DNA from: an uncultured Bacilli bacterium
Lineage (GTDB): Bacteria > Bacillota_I > Bacilli_A > RFN20 > CAG-826
DNA length: 45,151 bases
Direction of reading: 5' to 3'
NCBI GenBank assembly: GCA_944358985.1
Contig: CALVSI010000009.1
Span: 1 to 45,151 of the forward strand
The position numbers and the translations under genes are program-made. Shown here one piece after another: positions 17,013 to 25,296 of this stretch. Every line of letters begins with the position of its first letter. Position 1 is the stretch's first letter. The notes beneath the pieces were generated by a model, which was not told the origin of the DNA, ran no database searches, and was given only the letters and a program-made list of their open reading frames with translations.

Positions 17013-18902
17013 TCACTCAATTTCCACTTTTATCATTTCGCTAATATGTTTTAATAATTCCTTGTCTTCGCAGTATATATAACAACCTTTTTGTCCTCGT
17101 GATAGCAATACTTTATAAGTATCTTTTATTATTCTTTCTGCTTTTTCTTTATAATTTGGTTGTGATTTAATTCCATGTAACGACTTATCAGTTTTGGCTC
17201 TTTTTGATGCATCTGTAATAACGTGGGTGTTTTTATATCTTAAATCTTGTCCGATTATGACACCAACATAATCAAATTCTAGACCTTGTGAAGTATGAAT
17301 ACATCCGACTTGTGCAAAACTATCTTCATCAATTGCCCAAGTTGTTGTGTTATTAAAGTTCCATTTTGCATGAAAATCATCTTCTAAATTTATGTCATAT
17401 TCGTCAGAATATATTGCTTGTTTTGTAATCCAATTATAACAATATCCCGCGAGCATACGAGCTTTGTTATTAGTATTTTTCTTTTCTAACTCATCGCGCA
17501 TTTTAGAAGGACTATTAAATAATCTTATTTCATAATCCAAATCAAAATCGTAATTTGCGGTTTGACGAATTTCTAATAAATTATCTAAAAAAGCCAAATA
17601 TCCATCAGATCCATTACATCTAAATTGACTAGTAAGATTTAATGAATCATCATAAATCACTTTGCTATTTTCAATATGCGCCCATTTTTTAATTTCTTCA
17701 ATCGAACCAATATCTGATGCGGTAACTATTTGATCCTCATCGATGAAAAATACAGAAACTCTAGAAGAATGAATAATTTCTTTTATTTGATTTTCGCCAA
17801 GATTTTTATACATGCCACTTTTTGCATTTAATCTATGAGCTTCATCACATAATATACAATCAAATTGATTTAATGAAGCATTAACAAAACTTCCAGAACC
17901 AACAAAAAGATTTTTTAAGTAATGTTTCTTATATTTCTTCCCCATTAATTTTTCAAAATATACTTCTCTTGGGGCACTATTTTTTGAAGTATACACAGCA
18001 GATTTTTTATCCATTATTAAATCGCGTAGCAATTGAATTGCTATAACACTTTTTCCAGTTCCAGGACCGCCTTTGACGATTATTGTATATTTACCACTTT
18101 CACTTTTTAAATCGTTCGTGGATTTTAAACTTTTATTAACAATGGATTTTATTACCTCATATGCAACTTTTTGTTCATCAATCAAATAAAATTCTTTATT
18201 TCCATCAAACATCCCACTAATAGCGTCTTGCAAAGATTTAGATGGTTTTAATTTTCCATTTTCAATTTGCATTAAAATATCAATATTATCTTTTTTCTTA
18301 ATGAATTTTTTAATAAAATTTCTTAATTTAATTTCATCTCTACCTAAAAATAAAGGAGCCAATGTAATTGCTTCTTTATAAAAATCATTATCGATGTGTA
18401 AACGATTAATTTCGCGATAATTATGTAAGTACGCACATGGCTTTATACTTATATTATTTTTTTGAATAGATTCATTAAAATTTTCGATAATTTTTGCATA
18501 AGAATAAGCTTGATATGAAGGATGACAAACGAAACGTTCAGCACCACCCGTAAAAGCATAAACAACATCTGGTCGATTAGTTTGTTTACTATCTTCCCAC
18601 TGCTTTAATTCGACTACTACAACATTATTTGAATCATTTTCATCACAACCTGAAATTAAAAAATCAACGCGCTTTGAAGTTAGAGGTATTTGATACTCTA
18701 TCGCTAATCTACAAGAATTAGAAATGTCATTGTCATCAAGTACATCACGCATGAATTGAAGTGAATTTGCCCACGCTCTATACTCGCTTTCGTGGCTATA
18801 TGGAATATGATGTTTGCTCATCTCTTCTTCGATAATGTCCGCTAATATTCCATTTCTAACATCATCGATAAAACCACCTTTAGTATTTTGATAAACAATC
18901 AT
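17013..18902 (-). CDS. PD-(D/E)XK nuclease-like domain fused to a DUF2075 (Schlafen-type) helicase
   Basis: The protein has 629 residues. The N-terminal ~110 residues contain RVDFLISG and VVVELKQW, placing Asp80, Glu98 and Lys100 as a PD-(D/E)XK nuclease signature, with Glu69 as a further acidic residue. The remainder is the DUF2075/Schlafen group 3 DNA-RNA helicase: Walker A GGPGTGKSV (~276-284), ILCDEAHRL, FFIDEDQIV, TSQFRCNG, HTSQGLEFDYVGV and VLLSRGQKGCYIY. It is predicted to be an ATP-driven nucleic-acid-processing enzyme with nuclease activity. The ATG overlaps the stop of the MazG-like gene by one base, so the two are co-translated, as often seen for this family. A role in phage defence is inference. 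Confidence 0.87.
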   Translation of the reverse strand: MIVYQNTKGGFIDDVRNGILADIIEEEMSKHHIPYSHESEYRAWANSLQFMRDVLDDNDISNSCRLAIEYQIPLTSKRVDFLISGCDENDSNNVVVVELKQWEDSKQTNRPDVVYAFTGGAERFVCHPSYQAYSYAKIIENFNESIQKNNISIKPCAYLHNYREINRLHIDNDFYKEAITLAPLFLGRDEIKLRNFIKKFIKKKDNIDILMQIENGKLKPSKSLQDAISGMFDGNKEFYLIDEQKVAYEVIKSIVNKSLKSTNDLKSESGKYTIIVKGGPGTGKSVIAIQLLRDLIMDKKSAVYTSKNSAPREVYFEKLMGKKYKKHYLKNLFVGSGSFVNASLNQFDCILCDEAHRLNAKSGMYKNLGENQIKEIIHSSRVSVFFIDEDQIVTASDIGSIEEIKKWAHIENSKVIYDDSLNLTSQFRCNGSDGYLAFLDNLLEIRQTANYDFDLDYEIRLFNSPSKMRDELEKKNTNNKARMLAGYCYNWITKQAIYSDEYDINLEDDFHAKWNFNNTTTWAIDEDSFAQVGCIHTSQGLEFDYVGVIIGQDLRYKNTHVITDASKRAKTDKSLHGIKSQPNYKEKAERIIKDTYKVLLSRGQKGCYIYCEDKELLKHISEMIKVEIE

Positions 18903-19216
18903 TAGAATTTATTCTCCTTATCAAGAGGATATTTTAAAGAATTTTTGGATATTTTATTATTAACAATCTCATCGATATTTAAATTATATTTTTCAGCAAT
19001 TTGAACAGCATAAATAAAAATATCCGCTAATTCTTCCTTTATTTTATCTATTTTGTTTACACAATCTAAATTATCACCACTCCACTGAAAAATTTCTAAT
19101 AATTCAGCAGATTCTAAAGATAAAGAAATCGCTAAATCTTTTCCGTTATGATATTTTTCCCAATCTCTATCAATATTAAACTGATTTATTCTCTTTATTG
19201 TTTTATCTGAAAGCAT
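18902..19216 (-). CDS. MazG-like nucleotide pyrophosphohydrolase (dCTPase type)
   Basis: This 104-residue protein has RDWEKYHNGKDLAISLSLESAE, close to the start of dCTP pyrophosphatase/iMazG proteins, then ELLEIFQW and EELADIFIYAVQI. The paired Glu residues and the EExxD motif bind Mg. It would hydrolyse a dNTP (often dCTP or modified forms) to the monophosphate and pyrophosphate. AAGGA lies 8 bases before ATG. It is the first gene of a two-gene operon with the DUF2075 helicase. Confidence 0.87.
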   Translation of the reverse strand: MLSDKTIKRINQFNIDRDWEKYHNGKDLAISLSLESAELLEIFQWSGDNLDCVNKIDKIKEELADIFIYAVQIAEKYNLNIDEIVNNKISKNSLKYPLDKENKF

Positions 19217-19231
19217 ATACTAATTCCTTAT

Positions 19232-19249
19232 ATGGTAATATTTTACCAT
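19232..19249 (-). promoter_or_regulatory. Inverted repeat over the promoter of the MazG-DUF2075 operon
   Basis: ATGGTAA-N4-TTACCAT is a perfect 7-bp inverted repeat 16 bases before the start codon. On the minus strand it includes TGGTAAAAT, a good extended -10 element, so a repressor binding here would shut the operon. No repressor is encoded in the operon; the WYL protein is one candidate. Confidence 0.5.
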
Positions 19250-19380
19250 TTAGTAAAATCGTGTAAATGCCAGATTGTTTTAGTGGAAAAAATTGTGCAT
19301 AACAATAAATTGAAAATCATATTTTATGACTATAAATACTAATTTTGTAAATTGTTGCTTGCTGTTCAAATGATTTTTTA

Positions 19381-20220
19381 TTATTTTATGAACCAATAAA
19401 TCGTTCGATAATGCAATTTAACAAAATCATCAATTGTAAAATCGTCAATTTTTTTAAAATCTTTTTCTAAATATCGCATTTGTCTATCACTAAATAAATA
19501 AACTAGACCAACTTTATTATGTTCTTTAAGCATTGATTTTATTTGATTAACAATAATTTTAAATTCATTTTTAATTTCATTAACACTAGAATTAGTGTTT
19601 TCTTTTGTTCTTTTTAAAAGCAAAGGATATGAATAATCGATAAATTCTTTATATGTATCGTAGTCAACTTTTGGATTGGCGGTATAAAAATGCGATACCA
19701 TTTTAACATTAGGGCGTTTAGGATCATCTATTAATTCTTCGCTATAAAAATTATTAAATCTGATGTCTAACGGATTATCGATTTGAGGATGATTTTTAAC
19801 AAAATCTCGATAATTTAAATAAATTGGATTTTTATAAAATTTTTTATTTTGTTTCGCTGTTTTTGAAAATTCTTCATATTTTTCAATTACATCAGCATAT
19901 TCTTTAGCGATATAAGAAGTAGAATCAAAATATTGTTTATTAATTGCTATTTGATAATATTCTTTGACTTTATTTATACATTCATTATCTTTATCTATGC
20001 ATTCTTTTTCATATTCTTTAAAAGAAATATTCCTATTATTTAAACAACCAAAACAACTGACAAAATCATCATAATCTAATCCATTAAATTCATTAGCATT
20101 TAAACATTCACCACAAAAAGATTTATTACCAGCAATATGAGGAACTAAATTGTCCCCTGCTATTTCATAAATAAGGACAGGTCCATGGATATTTAAAGGT
20201 AAAATTAATTTTTTGTCCAT
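19381..20220 (-). CDS. Hypothetical protein with an N-terminal Cys4 zinc site
   Basis: This 279-residue protein is not recognised. Near the N-terminus it has C36-x2-C39 and C56-x2-C59, a zinc-knuckle or ribbon pattern. The rest is rich in Lys, Asn, Tyr and Asp and predicted mostly helical, without membrane segments or signal. It is on the same strand as the MazG-DUF2075 pair, 164 bases upstream, so it could belong to the same island. No Shine-Dalgarno site is seen; a TGATAAAAT extended -10 lies 9 bases before ATG. Function unknown. Confidence 0.7.
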   Translation of the reverse strand: MDKKLILPLNIHGPVLIYEIAGDNLVPHIAGNKSFCGECLNANEFNGLDYDDFVSCFGCLNNRNISFKEYEKECIDKDNECINKVKEYYQIAINKQYFDSTSYIAKEYADVIEKYEEFSKTAKQNKKFYKNPIYLNYRDFVKNHPQIDNPLDIRFNNFYSEELIDDPKRPNVKMVSHFYTANPKVDYDTYKEFIDYSYPLLLKRTKENTNSSVNEIKNEFKIIVNQIKSMLKEHNKVGLVYLFSDRQMRYLEKDFKKIDDFTIDDFVKLHYRTIYWFIK

Positions 20221-20250
20221 ACAAATTGTATTTTATCACCAATTCATATA

Positions 20251-20290
20251 ATAAAAAACAAGGTGATATACCAAATTGATACACCACCTT
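20251..20290 (-). terminator. Terminator-like hairpin
   Basis: On the minus strand AAGGTGGTGTAT and GTATATCACCTT form a 12-bp stem with wobble pairs and a 7-base loop, followed by GTTTTTTATT. It stands upstream of the 279-residue gene and ends whatever is transcribed leftward from 20300-20580, or acts as an attenuator for that gene. Confidence 0.6.
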
Positions 20291-20312
20291 AAATTCCATA
20301 GTTTTGACTTTG

Positions 20313-20405
20313 TTAGGTCTTAAAATGTTTGATTTTATTTATATGAGCCATGCTTAAATTTTTATTTATTTTTAATGTTTTAAGTTTATAACACTTGTAA
20401 TAAAG
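20313..20405 (-). pseudogene. Possible C-terminal gene remnant before the hairpin
   Basis: The minus strand is open for 30 codons and ends MAHINKIKHFKT then TAA, 23 bases before the terminator hairpin. There is no ribosome site or full start region. It looks like the basic tail of a lost gene, possibly a transposase, but I cannot confirm the family. Confidence 0.25.
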
Positions 20406-20587
20406 TCATATAAAAATATATCAAAATACTAATTACACACAAATATTTCATAAAATTTTAATTATTTTTCTGTCTATATATAAAAAAGTTTTTAATTTTA
20501 TAAAGTTTTTACGTTTGAAAAGTAAAAACTATTCAAATTTCATAAGTTTTTTGTTACACTATAAATGACAAACGAGGAGGTATTGAT

Positions 20588-21787
20588 ATGATCATAAGAC
20601 CATACTACTTAAAAACGTTAAAAACCTATCGAGATGTTCCGCTTGTAAAGATATTAGCGGGAATTAGACGTTGCGGTAAATCAACTATTTTAGATATGCT
20701 ACGTGATGATTTGGTTGAAAGCGGAATTAGTTTAGATCATATAATTAGTGTTTCATACACTTCAGAAGATTTTGATAATGGCATGACTGATAAAGATATG
20801 TATGATAATATCAAAAAACAAATGATAGACGATAAACGTTATTATTTACTGCTAGATGAGGTGCAAGAAATTTTTGGTTGGGAAAAAGCAATAAATAGTT
20901 TATTAGAACGCACTAATAGCGATATTTATGTGACTGGTTCTAATTCTAAACTAATGTCTAGCGAAATATCTACCTATTTAACAGGACGATATATTTCAAT
21001 ACCTGTCTATACTTTGTCTTTTTTAGAATATCTAGATTTTAAAAAACAAGATTTAAAATCACCAAAAGATTTGCTAAATGAATACATACGTTTTGGTGGA
21101 TTCCCAATAGTAGCAATAGGTAATTTTGATGCACACTCCGCCTATCAGATTGTGGAAGGAATCTATAATTCAGTGATTACTAACGATATAACAAAACGAC
21201 ACAATGTCACAAATATCGATTTGTTTAACCGCGTTGTTAAATACATAATAGAAAACGTTGGTAAAACTTTTTCAGCTAATTCAATTGTTAAATTTCTTAA
21301 AAGTGAAGGTCGATCTTTATCTATAGAAACAATTTATAATTATTTAAGCTGGCTAGAAAAAGCATTTGTAATTTATCGTTGTCAAAGATATGACTTACAA
21401 GGGAAATCCATACTAAAAACTCAGGAAAAATTTTATCTAGCCGACACTTCTTTAAAATATTGTATGATGGGTTTTAATCCTACCTCCATTGCTGCCATGT
21501 TAGAAAATATCGTATATTTTGAACTACGCCGAAGAGGATATGAAGTCTATATCGGAAAAAACAAGACAAAAGAGATTGATTTTGTGGCAATAAGGCGTGA
21601 TGAAAGAATCTATGTTCAAGTATGTAGCAGGTTGCTAGATATGTCGGATCGAGAAATTGATAATCTTCTTGAAATCAAAGATAATTATCAAAAATATATA
21701 ATAACTCTAGATGAACTAGCGACAGGTAATATTAAAGGTATTAAAATTATCCATTTAGCGGATTTTCTTTTAAATGATGAATATTAA
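20588..21787 (+). CDS. AAA_14/DUF4143 family ATPase
   Basis: The protein has 399 residues. The N-terminal ATPase has Walker A GIRRCGKST (~25-33) and Walker B YLLLDEVQEI, with sensor-like VTGSNSKLM. The C-terminal part is DUF4143 (KFYLADTSLKY, ENIVYFELRRRGYEVYIGK, EIDFVAIR), which resembles a restriction-endonuclease-like fold with EIDFVA. This widespread family has no settled role. The start has a strong GAGGAGGT site, with TATAAA at 20560-20565 as the -10 box. It is monocistronic. Base composition resembles the neighbours. Confidence 0.9.
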   Translation: MIIRPYYLKTLKTYRDVPLVKILAGIRRCGKSTILDMLRDDLVESGISLDHIISVSYTSEDFDNGMTDKDMYDNIKKQMIDDKRYYLLLDEVQEIFGWEKAINSLLERTNSDIYVTGSNSKLMSSEISTYLTGRYISIPVYTLSFLEYLDFKKQDLKSPKDLLNEYIRFGGFPIVAIGNFDAHSAYQIVEGIYNSVITNDITKRHNVTNIDLFNRVVKYIIENVGKTFSANSIVKFLKSEGRSLSIETIYNYLSWLEKAFVIYRCQRYDLQGKSILKTQEKFYLADTSLKYCMMGFNPTSIAAMLENIVYFELRRRGYEVYIGKNKTKEIDFVAIRRDERIYVQVCSRLLDMSDREIDNLLEIKDNYQKYIITLDELATGNIKGIKIIHLADFLLNDEY

Positions 21788-22116
21788 AATAAAAATCACA
21801 TTATTTTAATCCGTGATGGTATCAGCTGATATGTATTATTTTTTATTTTACGATTTACTCCACTATTTATTAAAAACATTATATATTATGTCTTAAACAT
21901 ACATATTTTCAGCATTACAAAAATATGTGCAATTTTTATTTGTTGATGTTGAATTAATATAACTTATTATTTTGTTTTGATAATCTATATCTTCTAATAA
22001 AAACTATTGTTTATGTGTTATAAAATTAAAATAATTTTGAATTTGTAACACTTTGATGCAAAATATATGCGAAAATTACTATTAAAATTTATTAATAATG
22101 TAATATTTGCTAAATA
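21788..22116. other. 329-base gap between convergent genes
   Basis: This is AT-rich sequence between the AAA_14 ATPase and the PIG-L gene. A weak ATCAC...GTGAT stem follows the ATPase stop, and AATATTT-GCT-AAATATT lies just past the PIG-L stop, but neither has a clear U-run. No gene or RNA is recognised. Confidence 0.4.
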
Positions 22117-22947
22117 TTATATTAATTCCGTTAATTGATTTTTAACATCTTGATAAAATTTATCAATGTAACTAAGTGCATATTGTTTGATATCAAGATT
22201 TATAGAATTTATTAAAGGTGTTAAATCAATAGCAAAATTAACCATTTTAGCTTTATCAACGCTATGAGAAGCAGCGTATGTCGCATTTGCGTATCGTCTT
22301 CCAATTGTTGCTAAATCATAACGCTTTCCACCTACGATTTGTGACTTATATACATTTAAAATATCTTTAGCAAGTTTAGGTTTTTTTGATACATCTAAAA
22401 CATATTTTAAATCATCATCAACCCAATCTAAATCGCGCCATACCTCACATCCTAACACTTTTTTAGGATGATATTTTTTATCTAATTTTCTTAATGCTTT
22501 AATAACTTTAATAACAACACCAAGATGAGTGGGATGCTTATCTAATAAATTATGAGTATAAATAACTTCTGGTCTTAATTGTTTAATGATATTAATGTAA
22601 TCATTAATGACATTATCATCATCTTTATTTTTAACTTCCGCGGAAGTGTAGTTTAACATATATAAAGAATGATATTTGCCTATTTCACTAGCCTCTTGCT
22701 GTTCCTTGATTCTAACTTTTTTCATCATTTCATCAGTATAATCTTTAAATTCACCAGTTCTTGCTGAACCAGCACCATCGCAAGTGACAACCGCACTAAA
22801 AGAATATTTTTTTGAAAACCATCCTTTTAAAATTCCATGATACGCCATAATTTCAACATCATCTTGATGAGCGGCGATACATAAATATTTAACTTTATTT
22901 TTATTTGCATTTTTTGGTATATAAATAAAACCTTTATTCAATTCCAT
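22117..22947 (-). CDS. PIG-L/LmbE family deacetylase
   Basis: This 276-residue protein has the zinc site of the family: AAHQDDVEI near residue 27 and THNLLDKHPTH in the middle. PIG-L enzymes remove N-acetyl groups from GlcNAc-containing compounds. It has no signal peptide and is cytoplasmic. AAGGAAG precedes ATG by about 8 bases. It is the last gene of the carbohydrate operon, 31 bases after the SIS gene. That pairing suggests an imported acetylated amino sugar is deacetylated and then isomerised or deaminated; this is an inference. Confidence 0.88.
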   Translation of the reverse strand: MELNKGFIYIPKNANKNKVKYLCIAAHQDDVEIMAYHGILKGWFSKKYSFSAVVTCDGAGSARTGEFKDYTDEMMKKVRIKEQQEASEIGKYHSLYMLNYTSAEVKNKDDDNVINDYINIIKQLRPEVIYTHNLLDKHPTHLGVVIKVIKALRKLDKKYHPKKVLGCEVWRDLDWVDDDLKYVLDVSKKPKLAKDILNVYKSQIVGGKRYDLATIGRRYANATYAASHSVDKAKMVNFAIDLTPLINSINLDIKQYALSYIDKFYQDVKNQLTELI

Positions 22948-22978
22948 ATTAATTTCTTCCTTTTTATTTTTTATAAAA

Positions 22979-24031
22979 TTAACGAGTTACTGTTACTTTT
23001 TTTAAACCTCTTGGTATATCAGGATTATTGCCTTTTAAAACAGAAAGGAAACAAGAAAATATTTGCATTGCTTCTATAATTGCAAAAGGCGAGATGCATT
23101 CTTCGCATCTTGGAACAAACAAAGTTTTTGAATAATCGGTAAAATATGAATCATTTGAAATAACATATACATTAGCTTTCGCATCCATTAATTTTTCAAA
23201 CATCTCATATAAATTCATATTGCAACGGCCAAAACCATGCAATAAGAAAATATTTTGCGTATCATCGACGACCGCGAAAGGTCCGTGATAAAAGTCGCTA
23301 ACCGAATATGCTTTTGATTTAACATAAGTAGTTTCTTGTAATTTCAAAGCCGATTCCAAGACAGAAACATAGTTAATACCACGCGCTAAAAAGTAACAAT
23401 CATACATATCAACACAAGATTTTGCTAAATTAAAAATATTTTCTTCTTCTTTTAAAGTTTCTTCTAATAATGAAGGAACTAAATCAAGATTTTTTCTAAG
23501 ATAATCGCTATTGGCGATTTCAGCACACATCAAACCTAAAACATACATTTCTGTAATAAAAGTTTTTGTTGCCGCTACAGATTTTTCTACACCACATCCT
23601 AAATAAAGATGATAATCAGCAGCTTGAGCTAATAAAGATGTCTCATAATTTGTAATAGCAATAGTTAAAGCTCCTGCTTTTTTTGCTTCTTCAATGACAT
23701 TTAATATATCAAGACCTTGTCCTGATTGAGAAACACCGATAACTAAAGTGTTCTTATAATTTAATTTTCCACCATAAACAGTCGATACGCTAGGAGCAGC
23801 AAATCCGCATGGCAAACCAGCGAATATTTCACACATATATTTAAAATAAACACAAACATTATCGCTAGAACCACGAGCGGATAAAACAACATTAGTAATA
23901 TTTTTTTCTTTAATTTTTTTTGCAATTAATTTGATTTTATCCAAATTAATTTCTTTAGTTAGTTTGACCGCATCAGCTTGTTGATGAATTTCTTCATACA
24001 TATGCAGTTTTTTAAAGTCTAATTGTTTCAT
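22979..24031 (-). CDS. Double SIS-domain sugar isomerase/deaminase (GlmS/NagB-II/FrlB-like)
   Basis: The 350-residue protein has two SIS domains. The first shows SARGSSDNVCVYFKYMCE, GVSQSGQGLDIL and SVAATKTF, and the C-terminus ends with PRGLKKVTVTR. This is the isomerase half of glucosamine-6-phosphate synthase without the glutaminase half, as in NagB-II glucosamine-6-phosphate deaminases, AgaS and FrlB. It acts on a phosphorylated amino or aminated sugar in the cytoplasm. AAGGGAAG precedes ATG. It sits between the ABC ATPase and the PIG-L deacetylase. Confidence 0.87.
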   Translation of the reverse strand: MKQLDFKKLHMYEEIHQQADAVKLTKEINLDKIKLIAKKIKEKNITNVVLSARGSSDNVCVYFKYMCEIFAGLPCGFAAPSVSTVYGGKLNYKNTLVIGVSQSGQGLDILNVIEEAKKAGALTIAITNYETSLLAQAADYHLYLGCGVEKSVAATKTFITEMYVLGLMCAEIANSDYLRKNLDLVPSLLEETLKEEENIFNLAKSCVDMYDCYFLARGINYVSVLESALKLQETTYVKSKAYSVSDFYHGPFAVVDDTQNIFLLHGFGRCNMNLYEMFEKLMDAKANVYVISNDSYFTDYSKTLFVPRCEECISPFAIIEAMQIFSCFLSVLKGNNPDIPRGLKKVTVTR

Positions 24032-24046
24032 AATTATCTTCCCTTT

Positions 24047-25282
24047 TTATTTACTACTTTCTTCTATTACTTCTTCTGATAAAACATTTAATGATGGTTT
24101 ATTATTATTTGATGTTTCTCCATCTTCAGTTTTATAAATTGTTTCTTCTTTTTCATCATTTGAGAAAAGATGTATTTTTTTCTTTCCAAATTTAATAAAG
24201 ATTTTTTGTTTTGCTAAGAAAACATCGCGTTCATATCTTTTAATAACAATTGAAGATGTTGATTCACGAATATTTAAATCTTTTCCTAACGCAAAATCAG
24301 CGTATACAAGTGTTTCACTTCCTAAATTTTCACAAATAGAAGTTTCAACTTGGAAAGTATCTTTGTCAGCACTTTCAACAATTTGAATATGTTCAGGACG
24401 AATTCCAAGTATTGCTTTATGTTCTTGACCATCTAAATATTTATCCTTAATTTTCTTTAAATCTTTTAACGCTACTAACAAGACGTTATTTTCTGGCAAA
24501 ACAATTTGTAAAGATTGTCGAATTTTTTTAATAGTAACCTCATAAAAATTCATTTGAGGTGTTCCAATAAATCCCGCTACAAAACGATTTTTTGGAAAAT
24601 CATATAAGGCTTCGGGGCGATCAATTTGTTGAATGATACCCTTACGCATAACGACAATAATTGTGCCCATAGTCATCGCTTCAACTTGATCGTGAGTAAC
24701 ATATATAAATGGTGTATCTAATTTTTCATATAATTTTGTAATTTCAACACGCATTTGTGCTCTTAATTTTGCATCAAGATTTGATAAAGGTTCATCTAAT
24801 AAAAATAAACGAGGTGTTCTAACAATAGCGCGACCTAAAGCCACTCTTTGTCTTTCGCCACCGCTCATCGCTTTTGGCTTACGATGTAAAAGATGTTCAA
24901 TATCTAAAATTTTAACTGCTTGATTAATTCTTTTATCAATTTCATCTTTAGCAATGTGCATGTTTTTTAAACCAAACGCCATATTTTGATAAGCAGTCAT
25001 ATGCGGGTATAAGGCGTAATTTTGGAAAACCATGGCAACATTTCTAAATTTTGGTTCAACTTTATTCATCAATTCGCCATCCATATAAAGTTCACCTTTA
25101 GAAATGTCTTCTAGACCAGCAATCATTCTTAAAGTTGTTGATTTGCCACATCCAGAAGGACCAACAAAAACAACAAATTCTTTTTTGTTAATCGATAAAT
25201 TAAAATCTTTAACAGCAACTACTTCTTCGTTTTTCTTTTTGCCTTTATATATTTTTGAAACATTTATTAATTTTAATTCCAT
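24047..25282 (-). CDS. msmK: Sugar ABC transporter ATP-binding protein (MsmK/UgpC type)
   Basis: This is a 411-residue CUT1 ATPase. It has Walker A GPSGCGKST, Q-loop VFQNYALYPHM, signature MSGGERQRVALGRA, Walker B LFLLDEPLSNLD and the switch His in YVTHDQVEAM. The last ~150 residues form the TOBE regulatory region with GIRPEHI. The extra Glu/Asn/Ser-rich tail is unusual. It powers uptake through the two permeases encoded upstream. GAGGT precedes ATG. Confidence 0.93.
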   Translation of the reverse strand: MELKLINVSKIYKGKKKNEEVVAVKDFNLSINKKEFVVFVGPSGCGKSTTLRMIAGLEDISKGELYMDGELMNKVEPKFRNVAMVFQNYALYPHMTAYQNMAFGLKNMHIAKDEIDKRINQAVKILDIEHLLHRKPKAMSGGERQRVALGRAIVRTPRLFLLDEPLSNLDAKLRAQMRVEITKLYEKLDTPFIYVTHDQVEAMTMGTIIVVMRKGIIQQIDRPEALYDFPKNRFVAGFIGTPQMNFYEVTIKKIRQSLQIVLPENNVLLVALKDLKKIKDKYLDGQEHKAILGIRPEHIQIVESADKDTFQVETSICENLGSETLVYADFALGKDLNIRESTSSIVIKRYERDVFLAKQKIFIKFGKKKIHLFSNDEKEETIYKTEDGETSNNNKPSLNVLSEEVIEESSK

Positions 25283-25296
25283 TATAGTTACCTCTT

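Noticed and set aside
20221-20587. Riboswitch upstream of the AAA_14 ATPase
   Set aside because: The only stable fold is a hairpin with its U-run on the opposite strand, and no conserved riboswitch core is recognised.
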